DNA of 7,564 bases. Origin: UMGS1002 sp045586785. GTDB taxonomy: Bacteria > Bacillota > Clostridia > Oscillospirales > CAG-272. A model generated the notes under the pieces. It saw only the letters and a list, made by a program, of their open reading frames with translations, had not been told where the DNA came from and did no database searches. The DNA lies in assembly GCA_045586785.1 (NCBI GenBank), contig JAZNBA010000082.1, positions 1 through 7,564 of the forward strand, given 5' to 3'. Position 1 is the first letter of the stretch. Each line of letters opens with the position of its first letter. This document shows, piece by piece, positions 1-5,752 of this stretch. Both the position numbers and the translations under genes were made by a program.

Positions 1-255
1 AGAGCCGCCGCTGCCCGCAATGGTGCCAGATACCGAAAGATCGGTTGCGTCGGCTCCCTCGGGAGCTACGTAGTCCCCCCAGCTCGAGGGAGGATCGGTC
101 TCGGCGTCGCCACCCTGGGTGGGGGTATCACCGGGGGGAGTGGACGGGTCGGTATCGGCGGGGTCGCCGTTACCGCGGCAGGCCGCCAAGCAACCCGCGA
201 GGGTGGAGATCATCAGCAAAAGAGCAATGACTCGGAGAAATAGATTTTTTTTCAT
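1..255 (-). CDS. Surface lipoprotein, N-terminal part only (C-terminus outside window)
   Basis: Only the first 85 codons are present; the reading frame stays open to base 1. The start ATG (255-253) follows AAAGGAGT with a 6-base spacer. Residues 1-22 form a lipoprotein signal peptide: KK at 2-3, a hydrophobic core at about 9-19 and the lipobox LAGC at 19-22. A second lipobox-like LAAC follows at 23-26, so C22 or C26 could be the lipidated residue. After that comes a flexible linker rich in Asp, Thr, Pro and Gly (about 27-60), the usual spacer holding a folded domain away from the membrane. The folded part starts near residue 65 and is too short to assign. It is probably attached to the outer face of the cytoplasmic membrane. 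Its C-rich codon use matches the genes at 4379-7564, not the adjacent transporter. It could be a solute-binding protein, a glycan-binding protein or an enzyme; I cannot tell which. Confidence 0.85.
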   Translation of the reverse strand, partial: MKKNLFLRVIALLLMISTLAGCLAACRGNGDPADTDPSTPPGDTPTQGGDAETDPPSSWGDYVAPEGADATDLSVSGTIAGSGGS

Positions 256-261
256 GCTTTT

Positions 262-269
262 ACTCCTTT
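262..269 (-). promoter_or_regulatory. Ribosome binding site of the partial lipoprotein
   Basis: AAAGGAGT on the minus strand lies 6 bases before the ATG at 255. It supports that start and shows that the lipoprotein is translated independently of the transporter gene upstream. Confidence 0.7.
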
Positions 270-317
270 CAGGGAACCTCGAAAAACGGGTTTCCCATGT
301 TGAAATGTACGATTCGA

Positions 318-334
318 CGGCTGATTATCAGCCG
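318..334. terminator. 17-bp perfect palindrome after the transporter gene; weak terminator or operator
   Basis: The sequence CGGCTGATTATCAGCCG is a perfect palindrome: two 8-base arms around one central base, or a 7-base stem with a 3-base loop. It starts 3 bases after the transporter stop codon and about 60 bases before the start of the next minus-strand gene. On the minus strand no T-run follows, so it is not a canonical intrinsic terminator in that direction. On the plus strand CTTTTA follows. It could attenuate read-through into the lipoprotein gene, protect the 3' end of the mRNA, or bind a dimeric regulator of the lipoprotein gene. Confidence 0.3.
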
Positions 335-337
335 CTT

Positions 338-1243
338 TTATGCAAACGGATTGCACAAAAATACAACCGAAATAATACCGAAGGCCACACCAATCCATTG
401 CTTTACGGAAAGCCGTTCCTTGAACAGCAGTACGGCCGCCAAGGTGGTAAGCACAAGACCTCCGCCATTGACAATCGGGAAAAAGATGGCGCTATCCATG
501 ACCCCCGAAAGATAGAGATTAAATTTGTTGTTTACAGCTACGCAAGCACCGTTTGTTACCATAATTCCAATCAAAAGCCAAATCAGCATTCTGCTCTTGT
601 TTCGCTTTTCTTTCTCGTTTGTAGATAGACCTTCGCGCCGTTTCAGCAACAGAGCGAAAATTGCGCAAAAGACCGCCGATGAGACAAAAGCGATGATCAA
701 AAATGCGTTTAGCTCATTGCGGTATACAGAGCGTTGGTGCACCTTCTGCATAACGCCGATACCGCCCGTTGCGACAAAGGCTATAAGACACAGAAACAGC
801 CATTTTACATTTGCCTTTTTTTCACCGCTGTCACTTTTGGCGGCAAGAATAAAGCTCACCAGCATCAGTACAATTCCCACGATCTGCGCCCACCCTAAGC
901 TCTCGTCAAAAAACAATACGCCTGACAGAGCGGATATCAGTGTGGAAAAAGAGATGATAACCGAGGTGTAGGACATCGGTCCGACTTGCAAAGCGGCAAT
1001 ATTCATGATTCCTTGAAGAGCTGTAATGGCACCAAACACAACGCCGAGTAGGACTGTAAATGCAGATGCAGAACCAAAACCTCCCCAACACAGCAGAACT
1101 ACGGCGGCGGTCAAACAACTGACAGCGTTGAACCAAAAACCTCCCGAAAGCTTCGTGGTTTCTTGATCGGTGTAGTACTTTTTCGTAATACCTCCGCCGA
1201 GAGCCGCAGCCAGAGATAAGATCAGTTTCGTCGGTATGCTCAT
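338..1243 (-). CDS. EamA/DMT-superfamily transporter, ten predicted membrane helices
   Basis: This is a 301-residue integral membrane protein of the drug/metabolite transporter superfamily, whose members carry small metabolites, sugars or amino acids across the cytoplasmic membrane. Ten hydrophobic segments can be placed at about 3-20, 38-54, 60-80, 88-111, 118-135, 147-166, 178-200, 219-236, 247-273 and 281-298. They form two EamA-type halves, each ending in the acidic-then-basic pattern typical of the family (FFDESLG near 111-117, LFKERLS near 273-279). A charged cytoplasmic loop (201-218, rich in K, R and E) separates the halves. I chose the ATG at 1243 because it overlaps the upstream hydrolase stop as ATGA and has GGGTGAAG just before it. 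An in-frame ATG at 1258 would add five residues but has no convincing ribosome site. The coupling suggests co-expression with the hydrolase. The substrate cannot be read from the sequence; a hexose, or export of a by-product, are guesses from context. Confidence 0.9.
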   Translation of the reverse strand: MSIPTKLILSLAAALGGGITKKYYTDQETTKLSGGFWFNAVSCLTAAVVLLCWGGFGSASAFTVLLGVVFGAITALQGIMNIAALQVGPMSYTSVIISFSTLISALSGVLFFDESLGWAQIVGIVLMLVSFILAAKSDSGEKKANVKWLFLCLIAFVATGGIGVMQKVHQRSVYRNELNAFLIIAFVSSAVFCAIFALLLKRREGLSTNEKEKRNKSRMLIWLLIGIMVTNGACVAVNNKFNLYLSGVMDSAIFFPIVNGGGLVLTTLAAVLLFKERLSVKQWIGVAFGIISVVFLCNPFA

Positions 1244-3261
1244 ATCTTCTTCACCCATAAAAGCTTGGCAGTGCGAGGTGCTTCAAATCGAAGCGTTACG
1301 ACTCTGTCGGTTACGCTTTCCTCACGGCTGTCCTCGTCGGTAACGGTATATCTGTCGGCTCCACTTGCAAACGGCAGGGATACTTCAAGCAGATCCCCTG
1401 CGCAATTTTCCTGACGGAACGCCAATATGACACCGTCTTCTCGGTCGGGATCATAGTAGCAGAAGGCGGTGAAATCGGCGGTATCCTGTTCCCCGTGCCA
1501 TGGCGTCAGGGTATAAAACTCTTTGAGCAGATACGGGGCTACCCGTTTCCATTCCCGGAGTCCGAATCGGAGCATATCGAAATTTTGCTCTGCGTCATAT
1601 ACGAACTGCGAATCCACGTTCAACGCAGGAAGATAGGACGCGCGCCAAACGTAAGGATCGCTGATGCCCGTGGGCGCAAGCTGTGACAGCTTTTCTTTGG
1701 TGTTCGCTCCGCAGAACGGGATCCATTTGTTAAAAGAGGTGGTCATGGAAAGCCGAAGTGCGGTGCTCGTCCTGTCACTGTCGCTCCGAAGGAGCGGAAC
1801 ACCTCGGCGCATGGATTCGAGATCGTTTCTTCCGCCGCCTCCTGCACAGGAATCAACGAATCCGCAACCGCCATAAGAAAGCGTACAAGCGATAATGTCA
1901 TCCCACATTTGATAATGACCGATGATAAACTTGGATTCTGTGATACCGTATCGGTTCTCACCCTCCAGACCGTCAAGATGCTGCCACAGCGTTGATGCGT
2001 TACAGTTGTTATCCTCTCGATACATCTCTACCTTGTTTTGGCGAAGCATCTTACATATACGCTCCGTCGTCCACTTACGGCACGCGGGATCTCCGATATT
2101 GTTGGAGATGGTTGCTTCTCCATCTACACGAATTGCCCAGTCTATGTTGTAGCCGTAGTTTTTGGCAAGACTTTCGGGATCGGTAACGCGCTCAGGTTCA
2201 AACCAGACCAGCGTTTTCATGCCGTGCTCCCGCGCAAAATCCGTAGACTCGAGAAAGGTTTGATCGGGCCATTTGCGGGGATCCAGCTCCCAGGTTCCGA
2301 CCGTATCCCACCAATCGTGTCCCGGCACGTAAGATTCGGCACTTGTACCGTCCGGGCAGACATACCATCCCGCGTCAAACCATCTGAAATCTACCTTTGC
2401 GTCTTCGGCAATCATTTTTTCCAAAGAAGGACGCCACGTGGTATGGCACTCGGATATACTTCCGTCCGAATTTGGCAGTCCCGTATCATTGGAAAGACAG
2501 CAGGTGGAGAAAGGCTCAAGATAACGGCCGCTCGCATCCGCCTTCGGCATATTATATCGGATAAACCAATCACGCCAGAAATTTGTGGCAAAATGCTCAT
2601 CTCGCACCATATACGGAGCGAGTACAAAAAGCGCGGTCCGTATTTTTTCACCGGGCTTCAAATATGTTTTCAACCCGTTGACTGAGGATGCGGTATAGGT
2701 CGTCATGTCACCAATCGATGAAAAGGAGGCCTTCCACGTTCCCGCCCAACCAATGGCGAGCATCGCGCCTTTGTCACCGTATTCCAAATTGAAGTAAGGA
2801 AAATTGACGTGCGTCGCCCGTCCCGAGTCCGACGAAAACTCTGCCGGATCCTTACGCAGATCGATGCTATACGGGCGATATTGGTTGATGTGATCTCCCA
2901 AAATACCCTTCAAAACAGGATTTTTGCCTTCAAAAGATAACTCCGCTTTCAACTCTTGGATCACGCCGCTGCTCTTGTCCGAAGTGTTTTCAAGCCATAC
3001 CGTCCACTCGGTGATGCCATGGGAGAAATAGTGCGTAAGGATCAACGTGACCTCAAGGGTATGTAAAAACAAAAACCTAAAAGTTTGCGTTTCTTTCTCA
3101 TCCGATCGTATGGTATCCTTGCTTATAAGCGTAAAATGCTCGGGCGAAAAGCCTTGATATTTTCTACCATCGTAAACAAATGAAAACGGCATATTCGACA
3201 GATCGGCAGACAGCGTGCGATACTGCTCGGTTGCTTGAAAATTTTCATAATTATTTTTCAT
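1240..3261 (-). CDS. Cytoplasmic alpha-galactosidase-like glycoside hydrolase (GH36/melibiase type)
   Basis: This 673-residue protein has no signal peptide or membrane segment, so it should act in the cytoplasm, where it would release terminal alpha-linked galactose (or a related sugar such as alpha-GalNAc) from imported oligosaccharides by a retaining mechanism. The layout is typical of clan GH-D enzymes: an N-terminal beta-sandwich (about 20-235), a TIM barrel (about 245-580) and a small C-terminal beta domain (about 590-673). Landmarks in order are WFDAGWY (294-300, substrate-binding Asp296), VWFEPER (352-358), IGDP (389-392), MYREDNN (413-419, likely nucleophile Asp417) and SCAGGGGRND (471-480, likely acid/base Asp480). 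Length is slightly below the roughly 720-740 residues of classical GH36 enzymes. The start at 3261 is set by GAAGGAG 6 bases upstream; the frame is open further upstream (an ATG exists at 3429), but that would run through the promoter and into the regulator gene. The transporter overlaps its stop, and the regulator is divergent. The nucleophile motif differs from classical K-W-D, so substrate specificity is uncertain. Confidence 0.9.
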   Translation of the reverse strand: MKNNYENFQATEQYRTLSADLSNMPFSFVYDGRKYQGFSPEHFTLISKDTIRSDEKETQTFRFLFLHTLEVTLILTHYFSHGITEWTVWLENTSDKSSGVIQELKAELSFEGKNPVLKGILGDHINQYRPYSIDLRKDPAEFSSDSGRATHVNFPYFNLEYGDKGAMLAIGWAGTWKASFSSIGDMTTYTASSVNGLKTYLKPGEKIRTALFVLAPYMVRDEHFATNFWRDWFIRYNMPKADASGRYLEPFSTCCLSNDTGLPNSDGSISECHTTWRPSLEKMIAEDAKVDFRWFDAGWYVCPDGTSAESYVPGHDWWDTVGTWELDPRKWPDQTFLESTDFAREHGMKTLVWFEPERVTDPESLAKNYGYNIDWAIRVDGEATISNNIGDPACRKWTTERICKMLRQNKVEMYREDNNCNASTLWQHLDGLEGENRYGITESKFIIGHYQMWDDIIACTLSYGGCGFVDSCAGGGGRNDLESMRRGVPLLRSDSDRTSTALRLSMTTSFNKWIPFCGANTKEKLSQLAPTGISDPYVWRASYLPALNVDSQFVYDAEQNFDMLRFGLREWKRVAPYLLKEFYTLTPWHGEQDTADFTAFCYYDPDREDGVILAFRQENCAGDLLEVSLPFASGADRYTVTDEDSREESVTDRVVTLRFEAPRTAKLLWVKKI

Positions 3262-3267
3262 GTTTTT

Positions 3268-3274
3268 CTCCTTC
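3268..3274 (-). promoter_or_regulatory. Ribosome binding site fixing the start of the cytoplasmic hydrolase
   Basis: GAAGGAG on the minus strand sits 6 bases before the ATG at 3261. It decides the start against the in-frame ATG at 3429, which lies inside the divergent regulator gene. Confidence 0.75.
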
Positions 3275-3289
3275 GCATATAATTTGGAC

Positions 3290-3318
3290 TTGACAAAAGA
3301 CTCATCATGTGTTATTAT
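3290..3318 (+). promoter_or_regulatory. Housekeeping-type promoter of the AraC-family regulator
   Basis: A perfect -35 TTGACA (3290-3295) and a -10 TATTAT (3313-3318, five of six consensus bases) are separated by the ideal 17 bases. Transcription would start near 3325, giving a leader of about 65 bases before the ATG at 3390. The strength of the match suggests that the regulator is made without needing an activator, and may be repressed by binding across the -10. Confidence 0.6.
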
Positions 3319-3327
3319 AACATTTGA
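3305..3327. promoter_or_regulatory. Imperfect 23-bp palindrome over both divergent -10 elements; candidate operator
   Basis: The site is centred on base 3316. Nine of eleven arm positions are complementary, and the inner 13 bases (TGTTATTATAACA, 3310-3322) pair perfectly around the centre. It covers the -10 of the regulator promoter and the opposing -10 of the hydrolase promoter. A protein bound here could shut both. AraC-family proteins often use direct half-sites rather than palindromes, so a different, dimeric regulator is also possible, and AT-rich DNA gives short palindromes by chance. Confidence 0.35.
3314..3319 (-). promoter_or_regulatory. Putative -10 element of the hydrolase-transporter operon
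   Basis: A perfect TATAAT reads on the minus strand, 53 bases before the hydrolase ATG, with no recognisable -35 at a 16-18 base spacing. A good -10 with a poor -35 is the usual picture for a promoter that needs an activator, which would fit an AraC-type regulator bound upstream (plus-strand positions about 3330-3370). The start of transcription would be near 3307. Confidence 0.4.
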
Positions 3328-3380
3328 ATTATTATATTTATATGATTTTTCATTCGTTTTATATAAAATTTCGCTCATCG

Positions 3381-3385
3381 GGAGG
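3381..3385 (+). promoter_or_regulatory. Ribosome binding site fixing the start of the AraC-family regulator
   Basis: GGAGG lies 4 bases before the ATG at 3390. It favours this start over the in-frame ATG at 3324, which sits almost on the predicted transcription start and has no ribosome site. Confidence 0.75.
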
Positions 3386-3389
3386 AAAC

Positions 3390-4250
3390 ATGTACGAGCC
3401 AAGAAATTTGCCGCAGCTGAATGAAGCAATCAGTACATTATCCAGTATGCGTTTTTCTATCGTTTATAATAATAAATACAGCAAGGCTGACGATCCCGAC
3501 GCCGACCCTTTGCACATTCATAACTTTCTTGAAATTTTTCTGAATGTTTCAAGCGATATATCCTTTCTTGTCAATAACAACCTATATCCCGTTCCCGAGG
3601 GAGACGCGGTGATCTCACGCCCGGGTGATATCCATATGGGAGTTTTTCACAAGGCTGCCGTGCAGGAGCATATATGCATCTGGATCGATGCGGACTTTAC
3701 CTCCCCCATATTCTCTTTTTTGCGCAAAGAGGACTTTTGTCCTTTGTTCTCCTTTGACGAGAAAACAAAAAAGGAATTGCTGTCTCTTACCTTCTCGTTG
3801 TTGGATATATGCGAAAATGAAGGCTCTGAGCTGAAAAAAGCGTCTTATTTGCTCCGAATTTTAACGTTGTTCGAAAAGGAGTCGTCACCTGATGCCGCCG
3901 CGCAGTCTGATATTCCTAAACCGCTTCAAAAAATATTGGATGACATTCACGGGAATTTTGCCGAGATCCGCAGCGTGAGCGACATTCTGACGTCCCACTT
4001 TGTAAGCTCCGCTACCCTGACACGTTGGTTTCGAAAGCACCTTCATACGTCTCCGCGAGAATATCTCGAATCAGTCAGACTGTCCAACGCGGCTGTTTTG
4101 CTTTCAAACGGACATTCGGTAACGGACGCGTGTATGCGCTCCGGATTTTCGGACTGCTCCCATTTCATCGTCCTTTTCAAAAAGAAATTCGGAGAAACGC
4201 CGTTGAAATATAAGAAAAATGTAAATACTGGCTCGTCTTTTCCAGCGTAA
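3390..4250 (+). CDS. AraC-family transcriptional regulator with N-terminal cupin sensor
   Basis: This 286-residue protein has the standard sugar-responsive AraC layout. The N-terminal part (about 38-105) is a cupin-like ligand-binding barrel, with the motif LHIHNFLEIF (41-50) and the turn PGDIHMG (78-84). A helical linker follows (about 125-165). The C-terminal part (about 178-276) holds two helix-turn-helix units, near 194-215 (SVSDILTSHFVSSATLTRWF) and 243-266. It ends in the family signature GFSDCSHF (252-259) and KKKFGETPLKY (264-274). It should bind DNA in the cytoplasm and switch transcription in response to a sugar. Because it is divergent from the cytoplasmic hydrolase operon and upstream of the surface-protein operon, it is the natural candidate regulator of both. 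The effector is not visible in sequence; galactose, melibiose or a related galactoside are inferences from the neighbours. Its codon use resembles the hydrolase and transporter, not the genes to its right. Confidence 0.93.
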   Translation: MYEPRNLPQLNEAISTLSSMRFSIVYNNKYSKADDPDADPLHIHNFLEIFLNVSSDISFLVNNNLYPVPEGDAVISRPGDIHMGVFHKAAVQEHICIWIDADFTSPIFSFLRKEDFCPLFSFDEKTKKELLSLTFSLLDICENEGSELKKASYLLRILTLFEKESSPDAAAQSDIPKPLQKILDDIHGNFAEIRSVSDILTSHFVSSATLTRWFRKHLHTSPREYLESVRLSNAAVLLSNGHSVTDACMRSGFSDCSHFIVLFKKKFGETPLKYKKNVNTGSSFPA

Positions 4251-4366
4251 ATAATTAGTAGATTGATGTTGGTATTTTTTAGACCGATTTCCGCTACACT
4301 CAAAAAATTTTTGATGGAAAACGCTACAATGGAAGAAGTGCTGTTGGAATACAGCATGATGATAAC

Positions 4367-4371
4367 GGAGG
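4367..4371 (+). promoter_or_regulatory. Ribosome binding site of the NPCBM surface protein
   Basis: GGAGG lies 7 bases before the ATG at 4379. In the 128-base gap between the regulator stop and this start I see no convincing -35/-10 pair and no GC-rich hairpin with a T-run, so read-through from the regulator promoter is possible. Confidence 0.7.
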
Positions 4372-4378
4372 AAAAACC

Positions 4379-5749
4379 ATGAAAAACACAGTGCTACGCG
4401 CCCTGATCTGTACCCTTGCCGTCCTGCTGGCTATGAGCCCGGCTGTCTTAGCTATCCTGCCCGCATCTGCCGCAGAGGATACCGTCTACCTGGGCGACCG
4501 ACAGGATCTGTTCATTGCCCGCGACAGCCTGGACGATTTCGGGTGGAACACCGCCCATTCGGGAGAACCCATCACCATTGGTACCCAAAAATACGACAAG
4601 GGCATTGGCTTCCATTGTCAGCCCGACCGCGATGCCTACGTGGAGTTCGACATCTCCTCTTTGGGGATGAAATACTTTTCCGCCTTTGTTGGCGTTCTTC
4701 AGGAAGCAAACTATTTCATAGAATGGGGAAGCATCTCCTTCCACGTCTACGGCGACGGAAAACTGCTGGCTTCTTCCCCTATGGTGGAGTGGAACAACGA
4801 GCCCTACTTCCTATCCTGTGCGGTAGAGGGCGTGAGTACCCTCAAACTGGTGCAGAAGAACGAGAACGGCCATGCCTGTGACGCGGGTGTATGGGGCAAT
4901 GCATGTCTGACCATTGAACAACCCAAGGCCCCTGACGCAGGGGAGGAAGGAGAGCCCACTATGAATCCCGATAAGACAACTCTTACCCAGCCTGAGGAGC
5001 TGGTCAGCGGCGACTACGCTTATGTCAGTGACCTGTACTGGATGGACAACAATACCTACCCCGGCAATGTGGTAGGCCGTGACTGCAATACCGCCAACGA
5101 GATCATCTTTTCCAACGACGGCAAGTTCTTTGAGAAAGGTGTGGGTTTCCATGCCAGCTCGGGTGACTATACTTCATTTGTAGACGTTAATATTGAAGGC
5201 CTGGGCTTTACCAAGTTCGCCGCCTATTACGGCGTTTGCGAGACCCTGACTGCCCACGACATCACCATGGCTTCGGTCAAGTTCGCAGTCTTCGGTGACG
5301 GCGTAAAGCTCTGGGAAAGCGATGCTATGAAGTTTGGGCAAGATATGGCATCCATGGACTGCGATATCAGCGGCGTTTCCGTCCTTCGCTTGGCCGTTGC
5401 GGGTGCGCCCGGTATCGGTGGCGCGTGGGGCACCTGGGGCGGCGCCGTGATCTCCAAGAGCGGCAACATCACCGACGATATGATCTACGTCGATCCTGCC
5501 GACGTGACCGAGCCTCCCATGGAGACCGATGCCTCCACTGAGTCCGAGACGGATTCTGTAACCGAGCCCCCAACAATCCCTGAAACCGAGGCAAAGACCA
5601 CCGAGCCCGAGGCGACCGTCCCCGTGACCGACACCGAGTCCGAGACCCAATCCCCAAAGAAGGGCTGCGGAGCTGCTATTGGCACAGCTTCGGTGGGTAT
5701 TGCTCTGACCGCCTGCGCCGCCGTGCTGAAGAAGAAAAAGGAGGACTGA
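4379..5749 (+). CDS. Secreted, membrane-anchored protein with two NPCBM carbohydrate-binding modules
   Basis: This 456-residue surface protein has no visible catalytic domain and probably binds glycan at the cell surface. Residues 1-31 are a Sec signal peptide with a likely cut after ASA (29-31). Two tandem beta-sandwich modules of the NPCBM family follow, at about 34-181 and 211-360. They share matching blocks: KGIGFHC (74-80) with KGVGFHA (253-259), SISFHVYGDGK (118-128) with SVKFAVFGDGV (299-309), and VWGNACLTI (171-179) with TWGGAVIS (352-359). This points to an internal duplication. Residues 375-428 form an acidic Thr/Glu/Pro linker. The C-terminus is GCG (429-431), a hydrophobic stretch to about 449, then KKKKED, which would hold it in the membrane; there is no LPXTG motif. 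NPCBM modules are usually fused to glycoside hydrolases, yet here the pair stands alone, 3 bases before a lipoprotein hydrolase. The last codons double as the ribosome site of that gene, so the two are surely co-translated. Confidence 0.9.
   Translation: MKNTVLRALICTLAVLLAMSPAVLAILPASAAEDTVYLGDRQDLFIARDSLDDFGWNTAHSGEPITIGTQKYDKGIGFHCQPDRDAYVEFDISSLGMKYFSAFVGVLQEANYFIEWGSISFHVYGDGKLLASSPMVEWNNEPYFLSCAVEGVSTLKLVQKNENGHACDAGVWGNACLTIEQPKAPDAGEEGEPTMNPDKTTLTQPEELVSGDYAYVSDLYWMDNNTYPGNVVGRDCNTANEIIFSNDGKFFEKGVGFHASSGDYTSFVDVNIEGLGFTKFAAYYGVCETLTAHDITMASVKFAVFGDGVKLWESDAMKFGQDMASMDCDISGVSVLRLAVAGAPGIGGAWGTWGGAVISKSGNITDDMIYVDPADVTEPPMETDASTESETDSVTEPPTIPETEAKTTEPEATVPVTDTESETQSPKKGCGAAIGTASVGIALTACAAVLKKKKED
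5662..5746 (+). other. C-terminal sorting/anchor segment of the NPCBM protein (Cys-Gly, helix, KKKKED)
   Basis: This codes for residues 429-456: GCG, about 19 mostly small hydrophobic residues, then a lysine-rich tail. The pattern of Cys-Gly, membrane helix and basic end resembles the short C-terminal protein-sorting tags described in other bacteria and archaea (for example MYXO-CTERM and CGP-CTERM) more than an ordinary stop-transfer helix. From memory, similar tails after Thr/Glu-rich linkers occur in uncultured gut Clostridia. Whether the Cys is processed or lipidated is unknown; a plain membrane anchor remains possible. Confidence 0.5.
5738..5744 (+). promoter_or_regulatory. Ribosome binding site of the lipoprotein hydrolase, inside the upstream gene
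   Basis: AAGGAGG is formed by the Lys-Lys-Glu-Asp codons at the end of the NPCBM gene, 8 bases before the ATG at 5753. This ties translation of the two genes together. Confidence 0.75.
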
Positions 5750-5752
5750 ATC

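Noticed and set aside
119..628. Plus-strand frame of 169 codons crossing the lipoprotein start and the end of the transporter
   Set aside because: It overlaps two well-supported minus-strand genes and their intergenic gap, and its translation is of mixed low-complexity character.
2038..2685. 215-codon plus-strand frame inside the cytoplasmic hydrolase
   Set aside because: It is antisense to the catalytic barrel of the hydrolase, has no ribosome site and shows no recognisable motifs.
3262..3429. N-terminal extension of the cytoplasmic hydrolase to an ATG at 3429
   Set aside because: The extra 56 residues would be encoded by the promoter region and by the start of the divergent regulator gene. 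A good ribosome site directly precedes the ATG at 3261.
4300..4314. AT-only palindrome (TCAAAAAATTTTTGA) after the regulator gene as a terminator
   Set aside because: The stem is almost entirely A-T pairs with no usable loop and no T-run beyond it, so it would not form a stable terminator hairpin. It is probably just A/T-rich spacer.
5497..5662. Repetitive acidic Thr/Glu/Pro coding stretch as a DNA repeat or CRISPR-like array
   Set aside because: The repeats are short, irregular and in frame, encoding a flexible protein linker; there is no constant repeat unit with unique spacers.
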